In this document: piece after piece, positions 19,024 to 27,907 of the stretch
Numbering within the stretch: the first letter of the stretch is position 1
Layout of the letters: each line of letters begins with the position of its first letter
NCBI RefSeq assembly: GCF_001882345.1
Contig: NZ_MINL01000001.1
Span: 62,001 to 126,000, forward strand
Length of the DNA: 64,000 bases
Origin: Halomonas sp. QHL1
GTDB lineage: Bacteria; Pseudomonadota; Gammaproteobacteria; Pseudomonadales; Halomonadaceae
Direction of reading: 5' to 3'
Translations under genes and position numbers: made by a program
Notes under the pieces: generated by a model
What the model was told of the DNA's origin: nothing
Databases searched by the model: none
The model's input: only the letters and a program-made list of their open reading frames with translations

Positions 19024-19971
19024 GTGAACCTACTTGAACTGTTTGCCCGCACGCTTGATGTCACGCTGCCTGTATTCGCGATGGTATTTTTAGGCCTAGT
19101 CCTTAAGCGCTTGAAATGGATCGATAGCGCTTTCGTCTCGACCGCTTCAGCGCTGGTATTTAGAGCAACGCTCCCCACCTTGATTTTCCTCAGTCTGATA
19201 AAAGCCGACTTAAGCGTGGCACTGGACGTTTCGCTGATGGTGTTTTTTGCCGCTGCCACGCTCGGCCAGTTCCTGCTCAGTTGGGCATGGGCGCACTTCC
19301 GTGTTGCTCGCCAGGACCGCGGTATTTACGTCCAGGGCGCGTTTCGCGGTAATTGCGGGGTAGTGGGCTTAGCCTTAGCGGCGGGAATGTACGGTAACTA
19401 CGGCCTGTCGGCGGGCAGCCTTCTGCTGGGCGTAGTGATTGTGATGTACAACGCGCTTTCGGTTGTCGTACTGGCATTCTACCAACCTGGCCAGGCCACC
19501 GATTGGCGCAGCCTGCTCAAGCATGTAGCAAAAAATCCGCTAATTATTTCCGTGTTTGCGGCATTACCCTTCACCGCTCTCTCGATTCCGCTGCCCAGTT
19601 GGGTGATTACCTCGGGGGACTATTTTGCTTCGTTAACACTGCCACTGGCGTTGATTTGTATTGGCGCGACGCTCTCCGTTTCGAGCATGCGCAACAGCAG
19701 CCAAGTGGCACTAGGTGCTAGCTTGATGAAGATGGTAACGCTTCCGATACTCTCCACCTTGGCGGCCTGGATGATGGGCTTTTCCGGCGAACAGTTGGGC
19801 TTGCTGTTCCTGTTCTTTGCCAGCCCCACCGCCGCCGCCAGCTTTGTGATGGTGAAAGCGATAGGCGGCAATGTGCCATTAGCGGCCAATATCATCGCCA
19901 TCACAACGCTGATGGCGAGCATTACCGTCACACTGGGTGTCTTTGTGCTGCGTTTACTCGGTTGGATATAG
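19024..19971 (+). CDS. AEC (auxin efflux carrier) family permease
   Basis: A 315-aa inner-membrane protein with about ten hydrophobic helices arranged as two five-helix halves. The first helices carry PVFAMVFLGLVLKRLKWID and the fifth has the GAFRGNCGVVGLALA region typical of AEC transporters, which move malonate, malate or other small acids. GTG start at 19024. It stands alone between the cyclase and tRNA-Arg; substrate unknown. Confidence 0.85.
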   Translation: MNLLELFARTLDVTLPVFAMVFLGLVLKRLKWIDSAFVSTASALVFRATLPTLIFLSLIKADLSVALDVSLMVFFAAATLGQFLLSWAWAHFRVARQDRGIYVQGAFRGNCGVVGLALAAGMYGNYGLSAGSLLLGVVIVMYNALSVVVLAFYQPGQATDWRSLLKHVAKNPLIISVFAALPFTALSIPLPSWVITSGDYFASLTLPLALICIGATLSVSSMRNSSQVALGASLMKMVTLPILSTLAAWMMGFSGEQLGLLFLFFASPTAAASFVMVKAIGGNVPLAANIIAITTLMASITVTLGVFVLRLLGWI

Positions 19972-19992
19972 AATTGAATAGCGCCAACGCGG

Positions 19993-20022
19993 TTGGCCCT
20001 GCCTAAGCCGACGCGTTATACT
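19993..20022 (+). promoter_or_regulatory. stable-RNA promoter for tRNA-Arg
   Basis: TTGGCC (19993-19998), an 18-base spacer and TATACT (20017-20022), followed by the GC-rich discriminator ACGCGCCCGC. That discriminator is typical of tRNA/rRNA promoters under stringent control. The tRNA begins 28 bases after the -10 box. Confidence 0.6.
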
Positions 20023-20049
20023 ACGCGCCCGCAAGTTCAGAGCGATTAA

Positions 20050-20126
20050 GTCCCTGTAGCTCAGTAGGATAGAGCAGCCGCCTCCTAAGCGGCAGGTCGC
20101 AGGTTCGACTCCTGCCAGGGACGCCA
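20050..20126 (+). tRNA. tRNA-Arg (anticodon CCT)
   Basis: A complete cloverleaf. The acceptor stem GTCCCTG pairs with CAGGGAC, followed by G and an encoded CCA. The D arm is GCTC/GAGC. The anticodon stem GCCGC/GCGGC holds the loop CTCCTAA with CCT at 20084-20086, reading AGG codons. The T arm is GCAGG/CCTGC with loop TTCGACT. It is a frequent integration target, and an IS remnant follows. Confidence 0.97.
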
Positions 20127-20204
20127 TCTAAAACAATGGCTTAATGACGTAATTCTTTAGTGCCTTCCCTACTAAGGCCTTTAGTTCTCCCTAGTGATTC
20201 CCCT

Positions 20205-20500
20205 AGCTTTACAAGCACTGCATTTAAGCGGTTCTGTCTCGCTTGCAGCCCAAGTTATGTGAGGATGGGCTTATGGCCCTGTACACGTGGATGATTGATG
20301 CCACTTTAGTGCGAGCCACACGCGCTGCCGCTGAAGGTGGCAAAAAGGGGCTCGAAAGAATCGCTAGACCACGCCCTTGGCCGTATCCGCTTCGGTTTAA
20401 CTCCAAAAATTCATTTGGTGTGTGATCTTCATACTTGGTCACTGCCATTAACCCTTCCGCCAGCCAACAAGTAGCTTTTCGACACTTCGCTTTCACGTTT
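20205..20500 (+). pseudogene. decayed IS5-family transposase remnant
   Basis: No intact frame exists, but pieces in all three plus-strand frames match the IS5/IS427-type transposase. STAFKRFC lies near 20213, WMIDATLVRATRAAAEGGKKG near 20290-20352 (first DDE aspartate in MIDAT), and DHALGRIRFGLTPKIHLVCD near 20366-20425, continuing with LHTWSLPLTLPPAN. At least two frameshifts separate them. Neither terminal inverted repeats nor the C-terminal catalytic part is visible. A computed reading frame that runs from here into the periplasmic binding protein gene is not a real N-terminus. The 20127-20204 stretch holds nothing else recognised. Confidence 0.75.
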
Positions 20501-20599
20501 GAGAGACCCTCACTGCCACATAGTGTCAGGCATCCTCACAGACGTAGTCGCTATATAGCGGCTTACTACAGCTTGATTCGGAACGAAAAGCTTAAAAAA

Positions 20600-20609
20600 A
20601 CCAGTTTGG
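20600..20609 (+). promoter_or_regulatory. ACCANNTTGG box upstream of the ABC/hydroxyquinol operon
   Basis: ACCAGTTTGG lies 113 bases before the binding-protein gene. The same ACCANNTTGG pattern occurs at 31288 (before the HTH-SBP regulator) and 34183 (in the SDR/BKACE gap). It is a candidate common operator, chosen by eye. Confidence 0.25.
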
Positions 20610-20722
20610 TCATTTCTCTACGGTGGTCATGTTGTGTGCAAACGAAGCACGGAAGTAAGCTCCAATCCAAGCTTGCCTTGCAGGCTAAAAAAACAATTAC
20701 TAAAAACGCTAGGAGAAACGCA

Positions 20723-21661
20723 ATGTTCAAGAAAACCACTCTTGCCGCCTCTGTCATCATGATGTCCATCACAACAGCGCAGGCTGAGGGCCCTTATCGC
20801 ATCGGCATTACTCAAAACAACGTGGGTGTGGATAGCTATCAAACGACTTATGAAAGTGCGTTTGAAGCTGCTGCTGAAGAGGCAGGCAACGTTGATATTG
20901 TGGTGTTAGATGCCGGTGGAGATGTCGCTCGTCAGATTGGCCAAATGCAAGATCTTATTCAGCAGCGTGTCGACGCCATTATCATTTGGCCAACCAATGG
21001 GCAAGCCGTAATTCCTGCTATTCGTCAGGCTCATCAGGCGGGCATTCCTGTCGTCGTTACTAATTCCAAAATTGCTGAAGCGGGTCTTGAATTCATCGCT
21101 GCTTTTTCAGGCCCAGATAATGTTCAGCAAGGCATTTCCTCTGCGGAAATGATGTGTGATGCGCTCGAGGGCGAAGGGCAAATCGTGCAGATTGCTGGCC
21201 AGCCGGGCTACACCACCGCTATGGAGCGTTCGACCGGTTTCGAGGAGCGTCTTGCTGAAGTTTGTCCTGGTGTAGAGCTGCTGGAGACGCAGCCTGGTAA
21301 CTGGAACCGTGAGCGGGCTCAGCGGGTGATGGAAGATTTCCTGACTAAATATGACCGTATTGACGGCGTTTATTCCGGCGATGACAACATGGGTGTCGGC
21401 GCTCTGAATGCAGCGAAAGGTGCTGATCGTGCCGATGAGATTATCTTCATTGGTGCCACGAATTTCGCCGTTGGTTACGACGCGATTGAGCGTGGCGAGT
21501 ATTACGGTTCCATCTATCAGTCTCCCGTAGATGATGCGGAAGCCGCGCTACAAACGGCCTTGGATGTATTAGCCGGAGAAGAAGTGCCGAAAATGAACTT
21601 CTTTGAGACTCCAAAAATCACCGCTGACAACGTTAGTGAGTTTGATCGTCCTGTTTTCTGA
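20723..21661 (+). CDS. sugar-type ABC transporter periplasmic binding protein
   Basis: A 312-aa type-1 periplasmic binding protein of the RbsB/Peripla_BP_4 group. A signal peptide ends near TTAQA (residue 22). Then come the first lobe (YRIGITQNNVGVDSYQTTYESAF), hinge stretches (DAIIIWPTNGQAVIPAI, then GIPVVVTNSKI) and the second lobe (GQIVQIAGQPGYTTAMERSTGFEERL, then DGVYSGDDNMGVGALNAAK). The ATG at 20723 follows AGGAG; the upstream in-frame extension is transposase debris. It is the first gene of a nine-gene operon. Relatives bind pentoses, inositols or autoinducers; the ligand here is unknown. Confidence 0.9.
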   Translation: MFKKTTLAASVIMMSITTAQAEGPYRIGITQNNVGVDSYQTTYESAFEAAAEEAGNVDIVVLDAGGDVARQIGQMQDLIQQRVDAIIIWPTNGQAVIPAIRQAHQAGIPVVVTNSKIAEAGLEFIAAFSGPDNVQQGISSAEMMCDALEGEGQIVQIAGQPGYTTAMERSTGFEERLAEVCPGVELLETQPGNWNRERAQRVMEDFLTKYDRIDGVYSGDDNMGVGALNAAKGADRADEIIFIGATNFAVGYDAIERGEYYGSIYQSPVDDAEAALQTALDVLAGEEVPKMNFFETPKITADNVSEFDRPVF

Positions 21662-21669
21662 GCTAGAGC

Positions 21670-21720
21670 ATGCTGCCCAGAGCGATGAGCGCTTAGTTCG
21701 TCGTCTCTGGTAACCAGCAT
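21670..21720 (+). other. intercistronic stem-loop after the binding-protein gene
   Basis: Nested inverted repeats: ATGCTG (21670-21675) with CAGCAT (21715-21720), and CCAGAG (21677-21682) with CTCTGG (21705-21710). There is no T run. A structure here can protect the binding-protein mRNA and raise its level over the permease genes. Confidence 0.5.
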
Positions 21721-21833
21721 ACGACTGAAGGCAGGGTTCCTGCGCCGGAGTGCACGGTAAGCGTCAATGGATGACTTGCTTGTCCATTGCGCTAACCGGT
21801 GCTTTCCGAGGTGATTTTATACAGGTGATTAGC

Positions 21834-22844
21834 ATGGCTTCCGCAGAACAATCAAAATCCAGTCTGCCGGCAGGAAAACTTAGCAAAGCAAGCGTCATGA
21901 GTTTTCTTTCGGCCCAGGGAATTCTCATCTTTTTCCTGGTTGGCATGTTCGTTTTTTCTTTCTTTTCAGAGCAGTTTCTTTCCCAGTCAAACATCATGAC
22001 CGTGGTTCGTCAGGCCTCGATTATTGGCATTATCGCCGTGGGTGTCACGGTGGTGATTATTGGCGGTAATCTGGATCTTTCCGTGGGATCGATGCTGTCG
22101 TTTTCGACGGTGTTGGTGGTGGATCTACACGATAAGGTTGGCCCCACCACGGCCATTCTGATGATGTTTGCATTAACGCTGATGCTGGGTGCCGTCAATG
22201 GCATTCTGATCGGTTTTTTGCGCCTTAACTCCCTGATTGTCACGCTGGCGATGTTGTCTGCCATTCAAGGCTTCGTGCTGATCTACAGCGGTGGCCAAAA
22301 CGTTGATATCGCGAATCAGGACGGCACGTGGTTTGCGTTCTTTGGGCGTGGCTATTTAGCGGGGATTGCTGTCCCTATCTTGCTGTTTGGTTTGCTGGCC
22401 ATTCTGGTTCAAGTGGTGATGAGCTACACAGGCTATGGGCGACGCATCTTTGCTGTCGGTGGCAATCCTATGGCTGCCGTTTATTCGGGCATTCGCAAGA
22501 ACTGGTGCGTGTTCAGCACCTATCTAATCTCAGCGTTCTGTGTGGCGTGTGCGGCGCTTGTTCTTGGCTCGCGGGTGATGGGCTCACAAAACAATGTTGG
22601 CCAAGGTTATGAGCTGCTGGTACTGGCCGGGATCATCCTTGGCGGTACTAGCCTGCTGGGGGGCGCTGGCAGCATCTGGAAAACCGTGATTGGCGTGTTG
22701 ATCCTGGGCTTTATTCAGAATGGCCTGCTGTTGATGGGCTACCCCTATTACATCCAGTGGATCGTGACCTGGGCCATTATTATCCTGGCCGTATGGCTGG
22801 ACCTCGCTAACAAGCGTAAGCGCTTGCTAACGACCCACTCATAA
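21834..22844 (+). CDS. sugar-type ABC transporter permease (first)
   Basis: A 336-aa RbsC/BPD_transp_2-type permease with eight to ten membrane helices. Characteristic blocks are SIIGIIAVGVTVVIIGGNLDLSVGSML, the loop TGYGRRIFAVGGNPMAAVYSGI (coupling with the ATPase) and LAGIILGGTSLLGGAGSIWKTVIG. The ATG at 21834 follows AGGTGA by 5 bases; a longer reading back to 21750 has no support. It pairs with the next permease to form a heterodimeric channel. Confidence 0.9.
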   Translation: MASAEQSKSSLPAGKLSKASVMSFLSAQGILIFFLVGMFVFSFFSEQFLSQSNIMTVVRQASIIGIIAVGVTVVIIGGNLDLSVGSMLSFSTVLVVDLHDKVGPTTAILMMFALTLMLGAVNGILIGFLRLNSLIVTLAMLSAIQGFVLIYSGGQNVDIANQDGTWFAFFGRGYLAGIAVPILLFGLLAILVQVVMSYTGYGRRIFAVGGNPMAAVYSGIRKNWCVFSTYLISAFCVACAALVLGSRVMGSQNNVGQGYELLVLAGIILGGTSLLGGAGSIWKTVIGVLILGFIQNGLLLMGYPYYIQWIVTWAIIILAVWLDLANKRKRLLTTHS

Positions 22845-22860
22845 CCCGGAGGAGTAAAAC

Positions 22861-23820
22861 ATGACAAGTCTAAAAGGGTTCTTCCGTGGCAGAACGGCTA
22901 TCCAACCGATCTGGGTGTTTGTTCTCGTCATCTTTATTTTCTTCAGCTTTATGTCGGAGTACTTCCTGTCATTTGGCAATATCAGCAATATTCTGGTGCA
23001 AACCTCCACCATTGGCCTGATCGCCCTTGGCATGACGCTTGTCATGATCAACGGCAATATCGATTTATCGGTCGGTGCGACTTTGGGGCTAGCAGCTTCA
23101 TTGGCAGTCGGGTTGCAAGAGACGAGCATGACGCTGGCGATTCTTGCGGCACTCGGTTCAGGTGTTTTGTTAGGCGCGATTAACGGCCTGATTGTTTGGA
23201 AAACCGGCGTAAATGCTTTCATCGTGACGTTAGGCGCCATGCTAGGTATCAGGGGGCTGATCTTTCTATACACCGGTGAGCAGTCGTTTTATGCGTTGAA
23301 TTTTGCCTTCTCTGACTTTGGTACCAGCACCATCGGACCTTTTCCAGTATTAGCAATTATCTTCCTGATTTGCACATTGATCATGCACCTAGTGCTGACT
23401 CGAACCGGCCATGGGCGTAACACCTATGCGGTGGGCGGCAACCCTGAAGCATCAATTGATGCCGGGATTCGGTTAGGGCGTCACATGATGATCAATTTCA
23501 TTATCGTTGGCTTCTTTGCTGCCCTGGCGGGAGTAATGCTGGCCAGTCAAATGGGCGCGGCGACACCAAATCTGGGGCGTGACTATGAGCTCTGGGTGAT
23601 TACCGCAGTGGTATTAGGCGGCACCAAGTTGACCGGTGGTTACGGCAGCATCGTTGGCACCCTAGGCGGGGTGCTGGCTATCGGTATTCTGCGTAACGGC
23701 ATGAATTTAATGCAGGTGCCCGCGTTTTATGTGCTGGTCATTCTCGGCGCTATCCTCATCTCGGTGCTGATTATCGACAAGAAGCTTAATGCACCCTCGG
23801 CTAAGGAGGTGCGGATATGA
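22861..23820 (+). CDS. sugar-type ABC transporter permease (second)
   Basis: A 319-aa permease of the same family as its upstream neighbour, with the aligned blocks STIGLIALGMTLVMINGNIDLSVGATLG, TGHGRNTYAVGGNPEASIDAGIRL and TAVVLGGTKLTGGYGSIVGTLGG. A strong GGAGGAG ribosome site precedes the ATG, 16 bases after the first permease. It overlaps the ATPase gene by ATGA. Two distinct permeases instead of one homodimeric permease is as in AI-2 and several sugar systems. Confidence 0.9.
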   Translation: MTSLKGFFRGRTAIQPIWVFVLVIFIFFSFMSEYFLSFGNISNILVQTSTIGLIALGMTLVMINGNIDLSVGATLGLAASLAVGLQETSMTLAILAALGSGVLLGAINGLIVWKTGVNAFIVTLGAMLGIRGLIFLYTGEQSFYALNFAFSDFGTSTIGPFPVLAIIFLICTLIMHLVLTRTGHGRNTYAVGGNPEASIDAGIRLGRHMMINFIIVGFFAALAGVMLASQMGAATPNLGRDYELWVITAVVLGGTKLTGGYGSIVGTLGGVLAIGILRNGMNLMQVPAFYVLVILGAILISVLIIDKKLNAPSAKEVRI

Positions 23821-25373
23821 GCCCTTCTCAACACGACTTTTCATCTAACAAACGACAGCCGATTAACGCTGAACAGATACTGCGGCTTGAAGGTATCACC
23901 AAGCGTTTTCCTGGGGTTGTTGCCCTAAATAGTGTGGATTTTGACGTGCGGCCTGGGGAAGTTCATGCCCTGCTTGGCGAAAATGGGGCAGGCAAGTCGA
24001 CGTTAATGAAAGTGCTAGCGGGTAAACACCAAGCGAATGAAGGAAAGATCATTCTTGCTGGCCAGGAAATGGCCTTTGAAAACCCCAAGCATGCCAAGCG
24101 GGCAGGCGTCGTGCTGATTCATCAAGAGCAGTCGCTGGTACCTGAAATGACGGTCGCCGAAAACATCTTTCTCGGCAGCCTGCCAAGAAAGCCGTTCAAT
24201 CGCGTTGACTGGCGCAAGCTGCGCGAGGATACCAATAAGATTCTTGAGACGCTTAAGTGTGGTTTTCAACACGATGACTTAGTGGGATCGCTGTCGATTG
24301 CTAAGAAACAGATGGTCGAAATTGGCCGAGCGTTAGCGTTTACCCCGCGCGTAGTGGTGTTCGATGAACCGACGGCATCGCTCACTGACCATGAAAAACC
24401 AGTGCTCTATGACGTGATCAATTCGCTGTGTGAGCAAGGCGTGGGGATTGTTTATATCTCCCACCGCATGGATGAAATTTTTCACTTATCACACCGTATT
24501 TCCGTGCTACGGGATGGTGAATACACCGGAACCGTCAATACGGCGGATACCAACGAGGACGAGATCACTCGAATGATGATCGGCCGTAGTTTGGAGCTCG
24601 ATCATGCCAGCAAACCGAGTAACTTCGGCGACAACTTGTTGGAAGTGCGCAACCTCTCGGTGAAGCGCGTATTCGAGAACGTCAGTTTTAATGTTCGCAA
24701 GGGTGAAATTGTGGGCATGTACGGCCTGGTAGGCGCTGGACGCTCTGAGGTCGCAGAAACCATCTTCGGACTGCGCACGCCTTCCACTGGCGAGGTGGTG
24801 TTAGACGGCAAGGTGGTGTCCTTCCGTAACTCCCATGACGCCGCGGTTCATGGCGTTGCTTTGGTGCCTGAAGACCGAAAGGATCAGGGACTGATTTTGG
24901 GGATGAACTGCCGTGACAACATGACCCTGGCAAGCCTTTCTAGCGTGTCGTCATTGGGCTTTATGACGAGTGCCAAAGAGCGAGAGGTGTACGACAAATA
25001 CCATCAGGCGATGAAGATCAAAACCCCCAGTTGGCGCCAAAAAGTGGGCAACCTGAGCGGCGGTAACCAGCAGAAGATCGTCATCGGCAAATGGCTGCAT
25101 ACCCACCCCAAGCTATTGATTCTTGATGAGCCAACCCGGGGCATTGATGTGGGATCCAAGTCGGAAATCCACACCCTGGTTAAAGACCTAGCCAAATCTG
25201 GCTATGCGGTGCTGGTGATCTCTTCCGAGATGCCCGAGGTTCTTGGCCTGAGTAACCGCATAATCGCTATGTATGACGGTCGCGTTACCGCTGAGTTTGA
25301 TGGTGACAACGTCAGCGAGGACGAGCTGGTTCAGGCAATCACTGGAATGGGCAAGCAGGCGCAGGCGAGCTAG
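23817..25373 (+). CDS. sugar-type ABC transporter ATP-binding protein (two NBDs)
   Basis: A 518-aa RbsA/MglA-type tandem ATPase. The N-terminal domain has Walker A GENGAGKST near residue 60, signature LSIAKKQMVEIGRAL and Walker B VVVFDEPTAS. The C-terminal domain has a degenerate Walker A (GLVGAGRSEV), LSGGNQQKIVIGKWL and LLILDEPTRGIDVGSKSE, as usual for the family. It energises uptake through the two permeases. The first 20 residues are a polar extension. Start at 23817 by ATGA overlap. Confidence 0.93.
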   Translation: MSPSQHDFSSNKRQPINAEQILRLEGITKRFPGVVALNSVDFDVRPGEVHALLGENGAGKSTLMKVLAGKHQANEGKIILAGQEMAFENPKHAKRAGVVLIHQEQSLVPEMTVAENIFLGSLPRKPFNRVDWRKLREDTNKILETLKCGFQHDDLVGSLSIAKKQMVEIGRALAFTPRVVVFDEPTASLTDHEKPVLYDVINSLCEQGVGIVYISHRMDEIFHLSHRISVLRDGEYTGTVNTADTNEDEITRMMIGRSLELDHASKPSNFGDNLLEVRNLSVKRVFENVSFNVRKGEIVGMYGLVGAGRSEVAETIFGLRTPSTGEVVLDGKVVSFRNSHDAAVHGVALVPEDRKDQGLILGMNCRDNMTLASLSSVSSLGFMTSAKEREVYDKYHQAMKIKTPSWRQKVGNLSGGNQQKIVIGKWLHTHPKLLILDEPTRGIDVGSKSEIHTLVKDLAKSGYAVLVISSEMPEVLGLSNRIIAMYDGRVTAEFDGDNVSEDELVQAITGMGKQAQAS

Positions 25374-25445
25374 CTCGCCGTTTTGCGACTGATGTGCTCT
25401 GCAAAGAGCACATACAGACCACTTCAAACGTATAAGGAATGTTTT

Positions 25446-26525
25446 ATGCAACCCTTTGTTTATGATGGCCTGCCATCCCGCGTGGTGTTTGGCCGAGGAA
25501 CCCTGTCGCGTCTAGGTGAAGAGCTTGACCATCTAGGCTGTTCACGCGCCCTGGTGTTGGCCACGCCTCAACAGCATGAGCAGGCAAACCGCGTACTAGA
25601 GCAGTTGGGTGAGAAGGGCATAGGCGTTTACGCTGACGCCGCCATGCACACGCCAGTCGAAGTGACTGACAGTGCCTTGCAGGTGGTAAAAAAGCTGAAC
25701 GTGGATTGCACTATTGCCATTGGCGGTGGCTCGACGATTGGTTTGGGCAAGGCGATCGCGCTGCGCACCGGCTTGCCGCAGATCGCCATCCCCACCACGT
25801 ATGCAGGCTCAGAAATGACCCCGATCCTGGGGGAGACCCGCGACGGTATCAAGACGACGCAGCGCACTTTAGATGTACTGCCGGAAACCGTTATCTATGA
25901 CGTTGATCTCACCTTGACGCTACCCGCAGAGATGTCCGGAACCAGCGGCATTAACGCGATTGCCCATGCGGTAGAGGCGCTATATGCCCGTGACTGCAAC
26001 CCAGTAATCGCGCTAATGGCAGAGGAGGGGATCGCGGCGCTGGCGAGAAGCCTGCCCGTGATTGCTAATGACCCCAGCAATGTAGAAGCGCGCTCTGATG
26101 CGCTGTACGGCGCTTGGTTGTGCGGCACGTGCCTTGGCTCGGTGGGGATGTCGTTGCACCATAAGCTGTGCCATACCTTGGGCGGCTCTTTTAACTTACC
26201 CCATGCGGAAACGCACACCATTGTGCTGCCTCATGCACTGGCTTATAACGCCCCTGCAGTGCCTGACGCAATGGCTCGCATTGGCCGTGCGCTGGGCTGT
26301 TCGGACGCCGCTGCAGGGCTTTATGACTTAGGCCGTGCAGTCGGCGCACCCAGTGGGCTTGCTGAACTTGGCTTTACCCCCGCCGATGTTGAGCGCGCCA
26401 CGGAGATCGCTACTCAGAACCCCTATTGGAACCCGCGCGAAATAGAAACCACTGGCATTCAGCAGTTGCTCAGCAATGCCCAGGCGGGCCGTCGCCCTCA
26501 CGCTCAACCTGGGGGTGCGCAATGA
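25446..26525 (+). CDS. maleylacetate reductase (iron-type alcohol dehydrogenase family)
   Basis: A 359-aa group III dehydrogenase that should reduce maleylacetate to 3-oxoadipate, the step after hydroxyquinol ring cleavage and isomerisation. Features: FGRGTLSRLGEEL near the start, GGGSTIGLGKAIALRTGLPQIAIPTTYAGSEMTPI, and the metal-binding region GINAIAHAVEALYARD with HHKLCHTLGGSFNLPHAETH. The iron/zinc ligands are less conserved than in true alcohol dehydrogenases, as in known maleylacetate reductases. The ATG at 25446 follows AAGGA. It overlaps the amidohydrolase gene by ATGA. Its identity is reinforced by the dioxygenase three genes on. Confidence 0.87.
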   Translation: MQPFVYDGLPSRVVFGRGTLSRLGEELDHLGCSRALVLATPQQHEQANRVLEQLGEKGIGVYADAAMHTPVEVTDSALQVVKKLNVDCTIAIGGGSTIGLGKAIALRTGLPQIAIPTTYAGSEMTPILGETRDGIKTTQRTLDVLPETVIYDVDLTLTLPAEMSGTSGINAIAHAVEALYARDCNPVIALMAEEGIAALARSLPVIANDPSNVEARSDALYGAWLCGTCLGSVGMSLHHKLCHTLGGSFNLPHAETHTIVLPHALAYNAPAVPDAMARIGRALGCSDAAAGLYDLGRAVGAPSGLAELGFTPADVERATEIATQNPYWNPREIETTGIQQLLSNAQAGRRPHAQPGGAQ

Positions 26526-27907
26526 AAGTGCTCTTCATTAACGCGACCGTGATTACCATGGACTCGCAGTTGGGCGAGTTAAGCAACGGCCAGGTGCTGG
26601 TTGAAGATGACCGACTTGCCGCCGTGGGCCATGGCCTGGTCGATGACCCCAAGGCGCAGGGCGCAGAGGTTATCGACTGTGTTGGCGGTATTCTCATTCC
26701 TGGGTTGGTGAATGCGCATATGCATACCTGGCAGACCGGGCTGCGTGGCGTTGCCGCTAACTGGACGCTGCTTGAGTATTTTCGCCACGTCCACCACGGT
26801 CTGGCGGCGCTGTTCACGCCCAATGACATTTATATTGCGACCCGTATGGGCGCGATTAATCAGCTTAACTGTGGCACCACCACATTAGGTGACTGGTGTC
26901 ATAACAACCCGACCCCAGACCACACAGACGCCGCCGTGAGTGGGCTAAAAGAGTCCGGAATACGGGCGCTGTTTATGCACGGCTCACCGAAACCCGACCC
27001 AAAGCCTGGCCAGCCGCATTTTAGTGAAATCCCCCACCCGCGCCATGAAATCGAACGGCTGTTAAATGGCGAGCTGGCGAATCCAAAGGGGCTTGTCACC
27101 TTAGGCATGGCCATCCTTGGCCCTCACTATTCAACCCTTGACGTTACCCTGAAAGACTTTGCTCTGGCGAAAGAGTTTGGCCTTGTGGCCTCGATGCATC
27201 AGGGCGGCGGCACGGCGGTAGCGCCGGGCGCCTGGGATGAAGTAGAAAGCCGTGGTTTGCTGGGGCCCGATATCAATATTGTGCATGGACAAAGCCTGGA
27301 TGACGGCCAGATGTCACGGTTCTGCGCCAGTGGCGTGACGTTCTCGATTGCACCGGAAAACGAGATGACCCAAGGCCACGGCTTTCCAGTCACTGGTCTG
27401 GTACGCCAGCACGGCGGGGTGGTGTCTCTGGGGGTGGATCTTGAGTCAGTACTTTCGGGTGACATGTTCAGTGTTGCCCGTGCTGCACTAGGGATGCAGC
27501 GCTCCCTTGATAACGATGCTTCACGTCGGGAGCAAGGCAAGATACCGGACACCTCGACTATTACTACCCGAGAAGCGCTTGGCTGGATCACGCTGGATGG
27601 GGCGAAAGCTCTTGGGCTCGATGCCCGCATTGGTAGCCTTACGCCAGGCAAGCAGGCCGACGTGGTGCTGATCGACAGCAACAAGCTCAATATGCAGCCG
27701 GTCAATGACCCGGTGTCGACGGTGGTGATGCAGACAAGCCTAGCTAACATCGACAGCGTCATGGTGGCAGGGCAGTTCAAAAAGCGCAGCGGCCGCCTGT
27801 TGATTAATACCGAGCAAGGTATCGCTGAGCTTGCTAAGTCTGGCCACCGTATTCACGCCGAACTACTGGCGCGTGAAGCTCACTCGACGCAGGAGGCAAA
27901 CCAATGA
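26522..27907 (+). CDS. amidohydrolase (chlorohydrolase/aminohydrolase subgroup)
   Basis: A 461-aa metal-dependent hydrolase related to the AtzB/TrzN/SsnA and nucleobase-deaminase group. Metal ligands seen are H66 and H68 (VNAHMHTW), the histidine in SMHQGGG, the VHGQSL histidine and the aspartate in LGVDLESVLSGD; the fold closes with the PGKQADVVLID strand. Such enzymes remove amino, alkylamino or chloro groups from heterocycles or open cyclic amides. Its place in a hydroxyquinol operon suggests it prepares the imported substrate, but that is inference. The start overlaps the reductase stop (ATGA), as does its own stop with the next gene. Confidence 0.85.
   Translation: MKVLFINATVITMDSQLGELSNGQVLVEDDRLAAVGHGLVDDPKAQGAEVIDCVGGILIPGLVNAHMHTWQTGLRGVAANWTLLEYFRHVHHGLAALFTPNDIYIATRMGAINQLNCGTTTLGDWCHNNPTPDHTDAAVSGLKESGIRALFMHGSPKPDPKPGQPHFSEIPHPRHEIERLLNGELANPKGLVTLGMAILGPHYSTLDVTLKDFALAKEFGLVASMHQGGGTAVAPGAWDEVESRGLLGPDINIVHGQSLDDGQMSRFCASGVTFSIAPENEMTQGHGFPVTGLVRQHGGVVSLGVDLESVLSGDMFSVARAALGMQRSLDNDASRREQGKIPDTSTITTREALGWITLDGAKALGLDARIGSLTPGKQADVVLIDSNKLNMQPVNDPVSTVVMQTSLANIDSVMVAGQFKKRSGRLLINTEQGIAELAKSGHRIHAELLAREAHSTQEANQ

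Noticed and set aside
20435..20722. N-terminal extension of the ABC binding protein frame
   Set aside because: The extension runs through transposase debris; the real protein begins at ATG 20723 with AGGAG and a signal peptide.
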